Positions 21,615-36,000 of a DNA stretch of 64,000 nt are shown here, piece by piece; position 1 is the stretch's first letter; every line of letters begins with the position of its first letter. Below the pieces are notes generated by a model, which was not told the DNA's origin, did no database searches, and worked only from the letters and a program-made list of their open reading frames with translations. A program made the translations under genes and the position numbers. The stretch comes from Atrichornis clamosus (lineage: Eukaryota > Chordata > Aves > Passeriformes > Menuridae), in assembly GCA_013400975.1 (NCBI GenBank), contig WBMZ01011407.1:1-64000 (forward strand). The letters are read 5' to 3'.

Positions 21615-23429
21615 CTAGTATTTTTTTCCTAATAATTTTAAGCATTCAGCCAAACATTTCTAAGAGCATTCAAATACTGGCTTCTCTTTTCCCAGCGACC
21701 ACTGCCTTCAGCTGAAACCAACTGAGCAGTGACTATAGTCTGAAAATACCACAGAATTCTGTGCTGCATTTACAAATTGACAAAACAAATACTGCTGTGT
21801 TAAGTCCAAAACTAAATGTTTGTTTTAGGAAAATCAAAATATCTCTCCATACAAAGAGCAAGCTGTTGACAAACAGAAAAAAAAACCCCAACAAACACCA
21901 CATTTTGCAAAAAACAAAGGCCTAGACTGTTACGCTGCTCCATCCCCCCACACCCCCTCAATGCTGCTCTTAGAGCCTGCAAAGGAGATTTTGCTCCAGT
22001 TGTAGCTATCAATGCAAAAGCATCAGTGCAAAACCCAAATGTTGGGCACAAAGCTGCACTTGGCATCTCTAGGAAGCTGCTGCAGTCGGAAGCAGGGAGT
22101 AACAAGTCAATTCCACAAGGTCTGGGAAACTTGTCAGGAGTCTTTTTAATAAGCAACAATGAAAAGTTAAATAATTTATGTTCTAGGTAACAAAACAGTT
22201 TAAGTAAAAGAAATACTTCTTGAAAAACTTCTGCGTTTTGTATCATTTGAAAATTTGAACATATAATACAGCAGCAATAATTTGAGGAAAAAATACAGAT
22301 ATGAAATGTTGCATTTTAAATTCAGTGTAACAGACAACTTAAGTAAAAAATTAACAACCAGAACCAACTGCCCCCAAGAAATGAAAATCTCAACGAGAGA
22401 CAAATTTCCTCAAGTTTATGAATTGTATGTAATTCAGTAATTAGATCAAGTCCAAGATTTTCTTAGCAAACATGCAAAAACCACCAAAATAGATGTGAAA
22501 CCACCACACTCATTACTATCATTTTATTTTTAGGAAAAGCACCAGACAGTTGCATGCAGAGCCAAACCAACAAACTCAGAACATTCATCCTTCAATGCTA
22601 TCACTGTTCCAAATAATTAAATAAGAAAGAATCCAAGTGCATTCAAGTACGTGCCCACTCAATTTCAGTTACACCAATCTTTAGGTAAATCCCTGATTCC
22701 ATTTGTTCATCCATTATAAAAGAATGAGACACTGTGCTGAATTTAAAAAGAGTCTACAATGGAATGTGAATTGGCAGTGGAGCAAATCAATTATGTTCCT
22801 ATCTCACCATCTTCATAGGAAATAAGGGCTGAGGGAAACTGGGATTTGTGTTATCAAATACAGACATCTAAAGTGTCACCTAATAAAGAAATTAATGCTA
22901 CCAGTGTGTGCCAGGTTCAAAGCAAGGGCTTATTTGTTAGCACTGTGAGCCTTCAGCTGGGAGTTCTCTGAATGCGGATTCCAAATAACCTGCAGCCCCA
23001 GAATGACTGGATCCCAAACTCAGCCATACTCACTGGAGCCTAAGGCAAGTTGGTTTTTTTGCAGCAGTAATAAGCAGACTCCAGTTGCAGCAGTTCCAAA
23101 ATTTGCTACATCACATTGAAACGAAACCCAGGAATAAGAAGTCCTCCTTTGAAAAGCTTTTCATCCAAATGAGAGCACAAGTCTCAGCCCACAAGCCCCT
23201 GACTCTGGCTATCCCTGCCAGAAGTTTTGGTACCACAATGAGATGCTGCACTGCCTCTGCTTTTCTGTCCCAGGATCAGCTGTCCCTTGGCCATCTGAGA
23301 CAGAAGGGTTGTGCTTGTGCTTTTCATTTCCTCCCAAGAGCCCACGTGGGGACAGCAGAAAGGGGACCAACAAGATCTCAGTTTAAGTAGATATCAAACT
23401 ATTTTTAAAGCAATGTGTCTGAACACGTT

Positions 23430-23435
23430 TTTATT
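23430..23435 (-). terminator. SHTN1: Candidate SHTN1 poly(A) signal
   Basis: AATAAA on the minus strand about 420 bp after the SHTN1 stop. Further candidates are at 22528-22523 and 20218-20213; the last would make the transcript run through the ENO4 last exon. Confidence 0.3.
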
Positions 23436-23856
23436 ATAATTAGTAACACCCCTCCCCATTCTGAAGCTGATGAGTGTGTAATCACTTACAGGGTCTAACC
23501 CAAACCTGTCCAAGAGGGATGCAAGGGGCTTCTGGCAAGCTTTGGAACAAACCTTTAACAAGGCATCTTCTCAATAAAAGAAGAGTTTAAAAAGCCTTTT
23601 CAAATACAGTTTTAAAGGTAACTGACAGTATCTAAGAAATTAATAACCATACCTGCAAAATTAAAATGGGAAAGGGATTCTGAGTGACACACAGTTATTT
23701 AACACTTCAGTGCATGTAACAAAACTGCATACAAAAGACCATTTCAATCTGTATTATTTCTGTCTGGAATACAGACCGTAGCCCCTAGTAACACACCTAA
23801 GCAATCCACATGTCCAGATAATGATTCCCAAAAGTTACAGCCTTTCAGAGTAACAA

Positions 23857-24067
23857 TTAACAGTTAGAACTATCTGTTTCTTTTATTTTCCCAACATTAG
23901 TTTCTTTATGCAATGGCTTGGTTTTTTCTTCTTTCATTTTGTCCTGACTCCGTGTGTTTTGGGACATCTGATCCCCGCCAGCGGACACGGGACCTAAAAC
24001 TACAACGGATTCGGTCTCTTTTTCACTGCTGGAAGCTTTTCTTGTAAATTCTGTCTGACTAGTTGAT
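23857..24067 (-). CDS. SHTN1: SHTN1 last coding exon
   Basis: Acceptor ttcttttag ends at 24068. The frame reads TESVVVLGPVS and ends KETDSSNC with TAA at 23859-23857; the last residues are identical to human. The middle is Lys/Glu-rich and diverged. Confidence 0.95.
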
Positions 24068-27000
24068 CTAAAAGAAAAAAAAATAAATATATGAATACAG
24101 ATGACAGCTCACATATGCCGAAGTGTAAAAATACACAGAAAAGCATTTCTATTAGTAGCACATACGACCAAGACAGGTCTGCTAAGCTGGTAGATACACA
24201 TTTATACATTTAACAGCTGTTACGTACCTACAGAAGTGCACAAAATGCAACCAGTCACATTACCCTTCCTGAATCATTTAAGCCAGGCATGGAAGACGAA
24301 AAATGAACACACAAGGCACTGAAAAATGGCTTCTCCACACCCCTATCCCAGAGCCACCTGCACGGGGCTGTCACAGGGCTGTGCCGCGGGAGTGGGAGGC
24401 TGAGGCACGGCGTAACCAGGTGTTCCCTGGCTGCTGCTGCCCTCACTGGGAGCAAGGGCAAATGATTGCTGGAAATTCACCCGCTGGGTTTGCTGACCTA
24501 CCGAGGGCGTTCGACCCACACCCTGTGCTGCAGGAACGGGGTTACACCACGACTGTTCGCAGCGCAGGGATTCGTCTGGACAAAAAGCCTCCGAGCGGGG
24601 AGGAAGGAAAGGTCAGAGACACCTGGGTTATTTGTCGAGGCTGCCATCAGGCTATAAACACTAAAAGCACTTTCTATATTCAAAAGCTTTGTACTGGTGT
24701 TGAAAACATGCAGGCAAATCCTTAGATTAGCTGGAATGCACCAGCAGAGAACATGGCAAACACTGGGAACGCTCGACCAGAGCGAGTGGCAGATTGGGGT
24801 GTTCCCAAAGCCATCTCAATCCTGCTGGGTGGGCAGACAGGCAGCCTTGAGCACAGGCCGGTGCCTCCTGCACCCTGCCTTCCACAGCCTGTGCCTCCCA
24901 GAGCCTGTCAGCCCTGGGCCTGCGGGCTCGGAGACAGGCAGGCTTAGGGAAGGCAGTCACACGTGTGCTGGCCCAGTTTAGGCAGGGCCTCCCACACCAG
25001 TGTGGACACACTGTCCACACCCACACAGCCACAAACTGGGCAGGAGCTAAAATCCTGAGTGCTGGAAGGTCCTGCACACACTGCATTGGCTTCTCCAGAG
25101 CTTTCCCCCCCTTTTTTCCTTTTTGTTAATTTTTCATGCTTGTAAGGAACAGCCTTCCATCCTGGTAAGGTAACACCCTTGAAAGGAAAAAACAGGATCA
25201 ACTGGAGGCCAGAGAAAGAAATTCAGCTACAGGATCCATCTGCTATGGACTGCCCTTTATTGTGACAGTCTTTGTCCTAAAGAAAATGACAAAGAAAAAA
25301 GAGATCACCCCACTCAACAATTAGAGCATGGGGTGGGGAATACACCAGCTCCCACCTGACGGGGAGAGAGCAAATGAACAGGTTAAAACAAAAAAAATAT
25401 TCCCAGAAACAACAGTTGCTGCACTTTCCATTTCAGAAAGAATTTACTCAGCTTGCCACTGCAGCGCTGGATATGGGAAATGGAATTCCATGTTCAAGCT
25501 TTAATTACAAGAACTGTCTCTGACATTAGAACTTTGGTGTAAGTTAATTAATGCAGAAATTGGCACTAATAGATACAGTTTCAGACTCATTTGATTATCA
25601 TCAGAAGCTAGTGATTTCAGAAGGAAAATAATGCTTATTTTATGCAAAAGTTGCCAATCATTCCAGAAAAATACAAGGTGGGGTATTTTGAATGTTACGG
25701 CAAATTAAACTTTTTAAAGCAGTGTAACCAGAAAAGGGTTATTTTAAAAACTGCTACTTTTGAAAAGCTGATTGCCCAACACTATAAAAATGGTCAAAGC
25801 CATAAATGCCAAGTTCATTTTTATTTCACTTTGGAGGTAACTATCTTTCAAATCCCAACAGCTGGACTATTTAATACAATCTGGTGAATCAAAGTATAAT
25901 TCTTCACTGGGCTCACAGTGGGGAGTCTGCATTAGTGTATGGCAGCATTCCAACAACTGATGCACAGCCAAACGCTCTGAAGTCTGTTTCATTTGTAACA
26001 AAAATGGATAAAATGGCAATCATATTTACCACCTTCAAAGGACAGAAAAATGAAGGACGTCGATATGAAGTAGTTTAATGGAGAAAACCGGTGATTAAAT
26101 CAGTGTTTGCAGTATAAAAATAAGAATTACTATCCGACTTTGTTGTACTAGTATTGCCTTCTTCAAATCCTTTACACTGGTGCTGCACCAGCCTGACAAT
26201 GCTGCTGTTACAGCTGAGGCACTGTTAAAAATTATTAACCCTATTTATCAGGTATTCACAGCTTACTTTCAACAGTTTGTCAAGAGCAGAACGTCTCAGT
26301 GCAAGAATGAACACGATTTTGGTGCTCCTTTTCAAAAAACAGTGTCTACTCCCATAAATAAACCTGGGAAAAGCAATGAGGAAAGACAGAGCTTGCCACA
26401 GTTCTGAACAATTCAATTTTGTCCGGCCAAGGTGCTTGCATTTAGTTCTATGCAAAGCTCTTCCCTCATTAAGACTGTTAATGCTGTTACCAGCGTTCTT
26501 GTTATTTGTCCAACTATCCAAGCCAGAAACTGAGAACTTAGTTCTACTGTTCTCATTCACACACAGTTGTTCACAAGTCTGCATATATTCCTATGACTAA
26601 ACACGTAAAACCTGTACTGTGAAATCCAGATTAGATGATAAACACATTTTAGGTTAATGCTATGGGATATGCAATATTGCATGCAGTGTTGAGTGCTGCC
26701 TGTGATACAGGAGTAGCAAAAGCAATATATTCTATTTATACAGTTACAGAAGCTACAGAAGGTATAAAGACTAAGGGTTGTGCCTGACAGGCTGGCTGTG
26801 GACTAGCACTGCTGTGCCCTTTGTATGCAATTTACAGTAGGAGCACAAAAGGACAAACTAAGGATCAGACTGTCAACTGAGACTTGGATTTTCTTTGTTT
26901 CCTCTGTTAATATCAGAACTTGGCATTATTTACCCTGGTTTAGTGCTCTATTTATGAAACCATTATAAAATCATTGTAATATGTTTCCATTAGAAACCAG

Positions 27001-30000
27001 AGTTTTATGTATTCATTGAGAGTAAAAGCAAAAACTGCAGATGTGTCTATTATTTCAGAATTCTTAACAAGGCAGGGGAATAAAACAGAGAGGACCAAAG
27101 GTTATTACTGAGCAATAGTAAAAAATACACCAATTCCAAGTTTTTGAAGTCTTCAGTGAACAAAAAATTCCACCACACTACGACCAGTATTTGTCAAATG
27201 GAGATAACAGGGAATACAAACAGTGACACTGGTGAGCTGGCCCTTTGTTCCCTTCCCTGATAGTACCAGTGCTACCTGTAACACCAGACATCTGCGAAGG
27301 AAGTGCAAGAAACCTCCTCCATTTCAGAATGCTCTGCTAAATCTGGCTGAGTAGAAAGGTGGTCAACAGAGCAGGCAGCAGAACAGAACTGCACACAATC
27401 TTTAGTATGGAGACTGTTCACATTTTTAGGTGATTTTTTTGAAAATGCTTGAAAAGGCTGTAAAATTTATTTAAATGAAGAATCTTGGAGATTCCTCCCT
27501 GTACTCAGAAGGCACACAAAGAGTACACGCTAAAAAGAATGTGTGACAGTAGCTTTTGGAGCAGTTAAAGCCAAGGAGACCTCAAACTTCCAGAACATCC
27601 CATTGTTTTCTTGATCTGTTGTTCAAACTAAATTGCCCATGTTCAAGCTGCACTGGAAAACCTTTGCAGTTCAGTCCAGCTGAGGCTCAGCTGCTCCCTG
27701 CAGAGCCGGTGGATGATTCGGGGTACTAAGATTACAGCCAGGAGAGGGAGGACAAATCCTTTAATTGTATAAAATCATCAGATTAAGACTAACCCTCTCT
27801 GTAGTGTACTCTGTTAGTGGAGAACTCTGCACCCCAGAAACACAATGTTTACAAAGTGCTGAAAAAAAACCCCACCAAACAACCAAAAGCCCAGGGCAGA
27901 GCCAGACACACCTTTCCCTTCGGTGCCTACACGCTGCAGGGGGCCACGGGAACTCTGCTCCACAGGAAAATAAATTGTCACCTATTCTCTTCTAAGCAGT
28001 TGTCACAGAATTACACTCATGCTGGGTTAAACACCGGGGAAGAGATCTGCAGAGGAAGTCACCTGCACACTGGGGTAGGGCCTCAGTTTCTCTACAGGAC
28101 ACACATTACTCATGTCTCCCCCCTAAGCACCACCTCAGCAAAATTTCACACATTCCAAACCATCTCCTTAATGGCTCCGGACACGTCTAAGAACCTCTTG
28201 CACTGAGATAACTCCTGCCCTCGGGGTTCTAAACTCAATTTTTTTCTTCTGAATGAAGTTCTCTGAGCAATCATCAGTTTGATTACAGGAAAGTTTCGGA
28301 ATCAACCTGTACTTGCTGATGTTGCAGCCCTTCTCCCCACCCTCCCTTGGCCACTCACAGGGGTGGGCCAGCCCATTCAGCTGGAGGCCAGTGCTTTGTT
28401 TGCCCCTAACCACAGCAGTAACCACACCATGTGTGGAGCCTCACTTCAACCAAACACTGACATTCTTTACTCTTTGCATATTTAGGTTAGATTCTCAGTG
28501 GTTTGGGGGCTGGAAGGATCCAGGATTTTACTTAACGAGGTGACTTCTGTCTACCTACTGTTCAGAGATACATTTTCAAGACTGGGGTTTTTTGCAAAGG
28601 TGTGACCTCCTTCTTCCATTAGAAGGGGTGTGCTCAACTGCTACTCAACATGAGTAAAGAATGATGAATATAGGGCTGTTCACATTTAAATGTCTGCAAG
28701 TATCACCTCCTCCCTCACATTACAAACCTTGGTAAATGGATAGTGCAGCAAAGAGAAGTTTCCCATGCACAACTATTCCCTAGGTTTTCTATAAGAAGCT
28801 GTACATTAAAATCTAGGTGAAGCAAAAAGAGTAAACCCTGCCCTGCAAGAGACACCTGGTAATTATGAGACATGCAGTCCTCTACTGTGATGTGAAAGGT
28901 TTGCTCAGCTGCTGCAGCTGAAGGAAGTCTCACCTTCGTCGGATTTCAAGGAATTGCAAATGATGAGGGAGCTGCATCCTCTAACCTTAGATATGAATAA
29001 GGAGGAGAGGAGCCACCCTAAATTTTGTGTACGCCTTTGTCATTTAGGGTATCCAGCCCAGGCAGAGCACTCTTTGTTCAGGTTACTTTAGGGAATGTTG
29101 TTGTGAAACGGGAGCAGGGTGTGGAGGGAAGCAGCCCCTGCTTCAGAACACACCTTCTGGGGGTTATTCACTGAACTACCTCTTGTATGGCCCCCGGGCC
29201 GCCCAAAAAGGCTGGACCACATCTCCTGGTTTAGCTTCTCTCAAGCAATGAATCCAGGGATCCAGTTATGCACACTGCAGAATACAAACCAAAGCACAGC
29301 ACACAGGGACATTTGGGAGATTTGCTTCAGAAGTGCTCTGCTGATCCAAACTAAGCTGCTTCCAGGAAACTGCCCAGTTACAGAGCCGAGTTCTCAGAGC
29401 GGTTGGCCAAATGAACTCCCCTCTGCTGCCTGCCTCCAACGAGCCCTGCTTCCAACAGCTTTCACACCTCCAAGTCTGGAAGCTGCTTCTCCCAACCTTT
29501 GCTGCAAACAGCACCCAGGAGAGACAGGGAAAGTAACTGCAGTGCAACACTGTATGCGGCCTGCAGGTTATTCCTGCAGGTTATTCCTCCCTGCCAGCCG
29601 GGGTACACAAGAGTAGGAGAGCCCCAGCACCTTCTCTGTCATGGAAAAGCATCCCTAAGGACAAGTGTTCCCAATTAAGCAGGTTTACACCAGTGACTCA
29701 GTGCCAAGGAGCCCTGCAGCACTAAGGAGTCTGGCCCACCACATTTGTTTTAATGCTTTAAACAGATAAATTAAAGTGAAATGTGTCTTTCAGGATGTCA
29801 CTGAATAGGCAAGCTGAGAAATAAATTGAGCTTCACATATGCTTTTATAACACATAACAACTGTGACTGTCAACACAAGATCCTTTTCACTGTCAATTCA
29901 CCACGCATTCTGCGAGACCTTGGGGCCTGCAATTATTTCATTTCCTTTCTTGAAAATGCAATTTCCACTTGGTTCGGTGGAATAAAGGTACACAAAAGGT

Positions 30001-33000
30001 GGCAGGAGTTGCTTGTATTTTCTGATCTGCTCAAAATTGTAGAAATCCACAAACTACAAAGAGTATTTTTCAGGAACAACCTCACCTTTCTGTCAGGGTA
30101 GGAGTTCAAGAATATGAAATGGCATTATTCATGTCAAATTAACTGTTGAACAAATCTTCATCTTTCTGATTAAACTAAATGAAGATCATCTTTCTTCTAA
30201 GGATACTTAAAGGAAATAAAAGGGGAAAATACATATGATTGGAAAAGGCATTCTGCTTTTAATTCTCAGTGTGAATTAAATACAACTGTAGAGCACAAAA
30301 GGAAATTGGGCTCTTTATCCACTCAAAAATAAATGATGAAAGTACCTGCGTAAGAGTGAAGTATCAGTTCATAAAAATAGATGCAAACTGAATATCCAGC
30401 TCATTTGTCATGACTTCCTCCTTTGAACAAAGCAGTGGAGACTTGCTAGAACTGGTACTGGTGGTATTGTGTAACTGACAGAGCAGGAAAACAGAGGTTC
30501 AATTACCCATGACTACAATATTCTGCCAACCTGAGTTGTCTCATCTATTTCCTTGTCTTGAAGCGACCAAGTGACAAACAACCTGGCAAGGGAGGCACAG
30601 CCTAATTCCAAAAGGAGCGTGGTATTGTTGGACAGCAAACCAAACCTCTGGGGAATCTGTCTGAAATAAATATTGCTGGAGCAGGTTTAACTCTGATGCT
30701 GAACTGGCACCTTGGGTTTTCATTCTGCTGTCATGATAGATTCTGCTGCCCACCTGTGCAAATGCAGCACTAATTGTTTGTTGTTTTCTTTTAATCGAAA
30801 GATTTCAAGGTAATTAAAAATTTTTACCAAAAAACTTTTAAGAGTAATAGGCAGGACTTGTTTTGGTTCAACTGAAACTGCCCTGCACACCAGTGTATAG
30901 ACCAATATGACTCACATGATTTTTAAAAGATTGGCTAGAACTACTTTTAATCAAGAGTTAACAATATCATCCCTTTTCCCTTCAGGATACGGAAAAAAAC
31001 CTCAACCTTCCTATTTTTCATAAATTCTTGAGTTCTCTTATTTTTGGCAGAGAAGATGAGCTTTTTTTTGAAGAATGTTCACAGACTTTAGAGTGAAAGA
31101 ACTTTATTACAGAGAATTTTTTTTCTACTTCCACGTGAGACTGCAAGTTATTTGAGGAGTCAGTGGTAAACAGCTGCAGGCTCTACATTTGTCTTGTTAA
31201 CCAAAACTGATATTAAACCACTTTCAAAATGCACCAGCTAAACACATCTTGTACTCAAATATATCTAGAAATCCACATTCTACTTACTGTAAAGTAGGCT
31301 TGGAGCCTGGTGCACCCTTAGGCTGGTTAGAGACAGGACCTGAGTCGGGTTCTTTGGAAGTGAATTCTGTCTCCACGTCCTTCTTGTTCAACCCTGCCTG
31401 TGCAGCACTGGCTCCTGAACCCAGCACAGGCAGGGATTTTGATTCTGATGTGGCCAAGATTCCAGTGGGACCTAAAACCCAAAGAAATGTTAATGCTTCT
31501 GTTATCCAGATTGGTCTAGAAACAACACACGAGCACAGCAGAACTCAGTCTAAGTGCAGAAGTCAAAATGGAATTTTAATGAACAGCGTCCTGTGCACGA
31601 AGAGTAACAGAATACCACAACTGCAGCTTCTGCTCTTCCCACCAACATTAACCCTTGCTTGTGCCACACCTAGCAGCACTTGCTATGTTGACACAGTCGT
31701 GCACTTGATCCTCTTGCCTTCTGGGGTGCTCCGTCCTGCTGCCCACACAGCACTACCCAGTCACAACCTGCTGGTGCTCTCCCAGCCTGGAGTGGCACTG
31801 AGAGACAGCCTGATGACAAAAAAAACCTGTTCTCAGTATTAGTGAGGAGCCAGTGTGTGCGGAAAATCCTAACAGAGGCATCTCCTGGAGAAAACGGGGA
31901 TGAAAAGCAACAGGCGTGACAGGGAAGTGAGTCACTGTAGAAGGTGGAGTTCTCCATAATGGCTGAAATGGCAGTGGTGTGGGAGAGAAAGTAAAGCTTC
32001 AAGAGTCACTGAACGCAGGGAGAGGAGGAGGAGGAGCCCAAATGAGCCCAGCCACTTACTGCCACTGTCCTGGTCAGTGGTCACTTTCCGGCGTCGCAGA
32101 ACTCGTTCCAGCTCTGTTTCCCCGCTGTCTGTTTCAAGGGACTTCAAGCTTCGGGAACTCGTGGATTTATTCAATGTTTCCTACAGCAAGAAATAGGCAC
32201 GAGAAGCTCTCTGAGGACATATGCCTTGCCAAGCAGCTCATATGCACAACTTCAGTCTTAAACTGCAGTTGTGGAGCAGCGAGCCAAGCTCTCCCATTAG
32301 CACAACACGAGCATTGAGGATCAGCTCGCCATCCTACTCTTGGATTTCACAATGTAGGGATAAACCACACTTGCTACACATCAGGGAGTTGATACTGGGC
32401 TTAAGAAAGATGCTCTGGATCCCTAATACATTCTGATGTTTGTGTGGAGCTGCCAACTTCATCTTAACAATTAAAGGACCTTAAGGAACTGCTACAGAGT
32501 TATGCCCATAACTAACCTCTATTAACAAAAAGCCAAAGATCCATATTTTACTGCTCCAGTGGGTTTTATATTTTAGTACTGTCCTGTGCTGCTCCATCCT
32601 GGTGTGTACATGTATCTGCAGCAGTCAGTATTTATCAGCTACAACTGCAGCACATTATGTCCTACAATGTAGTTGATCTGCCATAAACCTGACCCTATGT
32701 CTACACACTTCAAGGTTTCTCTTTTGCACAGAGTTAGACCTCAAGTTGAAACAGTTTTTTATACATACAAAACATAAATAAATGCTATTACTGCCTTATG
32801 CCAAGGCTAGAAGGGAGTATCAGTGAAGCTGCAAGTCCAGGAGCACTTTTCTTAAGGTGGAAGGAAAAGAGGCTTTAAGGAAAGCCTAAAACCTCACAAA
32901 CTTGCCTACAGGAATTTAAACACGCATATAGTGCATACTGCATGCATTTCCCAACTTACAACAGTCAGTTACTGGATCAGAACCCACTTGATTGTAAGAT

Positions 33001-36000
33001 TCCCCCAAAATGTTTGTAATGCAACTGAAAATTTGGTACCCTTATACTGTTTTACTCTCCCTCTGAGTCTTTCCAGGAATCTTATTTATTCAGCCTTCCA
33101 AAACATGTCAGACTCATATAGCATTTTTCCAAGCCATAAATAACATATTCTTGACATCTTTGGTTGACAAGCACATAACTTCTGAGCAGAAATAGCCAAG
33201 GACAAAAGGAAATAGCACTGCAAGCTGCAAAAGCTGTACTACTTTCAGGAGCCCTGCAAAGTAACTCTTAATTCTTCACTCTTGCCTAAAAGTGAAAATA
33301 TTTTCTTTCATAACTATTTGAAATTTAACTGAGCAGGTTATTCATTAGTAGTATGCTCCAGATCTGCACAAATGTGTATGTACAAAAGCAACTTCAAAAA
33401 GGGAGTCACTCAAACTCTGCAATTTACAGAACATAAATGTGTTTTGCTTGTAACAATCATATGGAGGTCTACACAAACTGCATAATTAGCATAGTAACAA
33501 CAAATGTTTACTCCATCACATTCCACTCCCGTGTTTGTTGTCTGACTGTGCATAACCACTGCTCTCAGGAATGAGAATAGCCTGCAGCTAGATTTTACAC
33601 AGTTTGTCTTACAGCAAACACCCCGAAAGGCTCAAAAGCCACCAGCCCGATGCAGAGGTGCAGTGACTGCAGGTTTCTCTCTGCTCCCTCTGAGGGACAT
33701 AATCAAGTCTCCTCTGGTGTCAGTGACACAGTGCTGGAGAAATAAAACAGCTATTAGAAAACCAAAGGACCTTCAGCAGGATGGCTCTGTCCAAGCCTCA
33801 CTGGTCCAAACAGCACATCCCATCCAATTACTCCTGTAATTAAGGAATTCCCTTTAAAACACAGTCTCGCTGTTGCATTTTATTCCTTTTCTATTTAATG
33901 CCACACTTAATTATGTGGCCCTCTAATTAGGGCTCAGCATTAACGTCTGATGACTCTCTAGATCATTTCCTGCCTTTTTCCCCTGCTTTGACTTGACTGG
34001 AGAACAGCAAGTTTAACATGTCATTGCTGCCCCACTGGTGACTTTAAACTAGAGCACCACTGCCTACACTCTGTGTTCTGTCTTGGGTCACCCAAAACAC
34101 TGCTGAACTTGTTTTTGTAAGGGCTGTTTAAACACAGGATGAGGAGAATGATTAGCCTCACCTTCTGCAGAGTGGAGTGAAGCATTTTGCTTCAGTACTA
34201 GCAGAATTTCACCTGAGGTGCCAAAGCTGCACTTCAAAAGTTTCAGAGTTACAGCAGTCAGGAAGCAAGAACTACAACTCCTCTGACTGATGCAAGTTTA
34301 GCACTTGTGCAAAAGCAGCAACCAGTTAAAAACAAGCACTGCAACATATGTGCAAAGGAAACAAGAGGAGCAAGCTTAGCACATTGCTTTCAGCTGGACC
34401 AAACACATGCCTAATGCTTTTATTTTGTGGTAAATGGGTATGTGGACACCTATTTAGAATAAAATTTTTCTACATGTAACTGCAGACAGACTTGAGCTGT
34501 TGCTTTATTTAGGCTTCATCCATGCTAACAAGAAATTTGGTGCCACAGGAAAGGGAGCAGCAGTTTATGAGGAGAACTCTACATCTACTGTATGTGCAGT
34601 CCAGGGACTCGACTCTGGACTAGATACAGATTTTCAGCTGCCTCTCCATCCCTAAGCATCCCCACTGTATCTGGAAGGATTCCAAAGGATCTATGGCAGA
34701 TGCAGACCATAACATCCCCTCTAGTGGCAGAAGCATACAAACCCAGAGCAGAGTTCACAGACTAGTTTTCTCTAGAACAAATTCTCTTAGCAAGACCAAA
34801 ACCAATTCTTAAATTGAACAGAAGTCAAAGGTGGAATTGGGGGGATTTTCTCCAAAACTGCTCTATGGCTTCAAACCAAAACACTAATGTGGAAGTTTCA
34901 AAGCTTGCACAGAAAGCCCAGTCAGCTCAACAAGAAGAAAATGAAATATAAACTCAAGTTCCCTTACCAGAATCCCTTTTAATTCTTTCATTGCACTTTC
35001 AGAGGGCTTTGGTGTTTCTGGCTGCAAACAAACACAACACATGGATGTTAAAAGCCACGTGCAATGGCCCAGGACAGACTCTGTACCTGCAGACAGACCT
35101 GACACAGGCTCTGCTGCACAGGCCTGTGATGTTCCTCTGCTCCCTCCTCCCCTGGGCACAGGGCTAACATTCCATATATTTCCCTACTCAGATGAAGAGA
35201 GGACCCTCAGCCCTTAACCCTGTGAATAACAGACTACACAGAAAGTGTGAAAATGGTAAGCAATGTTTTACAGTAGCCACATTCAGGTATTAGGTGTAAG
35301 TGCTGCATAAAAGAAAGAAATAGTGCTAAGACAGTCCACTTCTTGATCACCCACTGTAATCAATTCAGTTATTCTCTCTGTGCTTTTTGTTTCTCAGCAG
35401 CTGTTTGTTTACAAGTTTATTTTCTGTGTCAAAGAAACTGGTCTTTATTTACTTACTGCTGCCTTCATTTATTTTTTCTGTTCTTCAGAAACATGCTGCT
35501 CTAATTCATTTTATCCAAAAACAAGGAAGGTAAAATGAGGGGAGGAAATATATTCTTCTGAATATTTAACTAAAGTCTGTTTTATTTTCAGTGTAAATTA
35601 CTGTACTTAGCTAAAATTATTGCTCTGCTATTTATTCCAAACCTTTGTTTTAGGCCTGCTTGACTGGTTGACTGGTCTCAGGTGAACTCCTTTTTTAATC
35701 CTGTCCATCATCTCTTCCACAGCTTGCCTCTTCAGATCCGTAACTTCTTCACCTGCTAGAAAAGTCAAAGAGCAGATCACGTTTCAGATGGGAACTACAG
35801 AGAAATGGTACAAAGTAAAAACCACGTTAAACAGCCTCCTAAGAGCCCACTTGCCATATACAGCCAGTTACTATAATCATAAATGAGTTTTAATGATGAA
35901 AAAGCATTTACAAGTAAAATGTGGTTAGTGATATTCTGTGCAGGAGATCTTCCTGCCTGTATGTGTGATGTTGCTCCTGTGCTACCCAAATCCATGCTTT

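Larger units (their letters stand above)
21439..23856. other. Convergent ENO4/SHTN1 3' UTR and intergenic zone
   Basis: The ENO4 stop (21438) and SHTN1 stop (23857) are 2.4 kb apart and face each other. An ATTAAA for ENO4 lies at 21609-21614, followed by a T-run. AATAAA words for SHTN1 lie on the minus strand at 23435-23430 and 22528-22523. Which are used cannot be told from sequence. No other gene was seen. Confidence 0.6.

Noticed and set aside
24303..24725. 140-codon plus-strand frame in a GC-richer intron patch
   Set aside because: No domain and no flanking signals; the patch is too weak to call a CpG island.
29119..29616. 165-codon plus-strand frame in a SHTN1 intron
   Set aside because: No recognisable family and no codon or splice support; lies antisense inside an intron.
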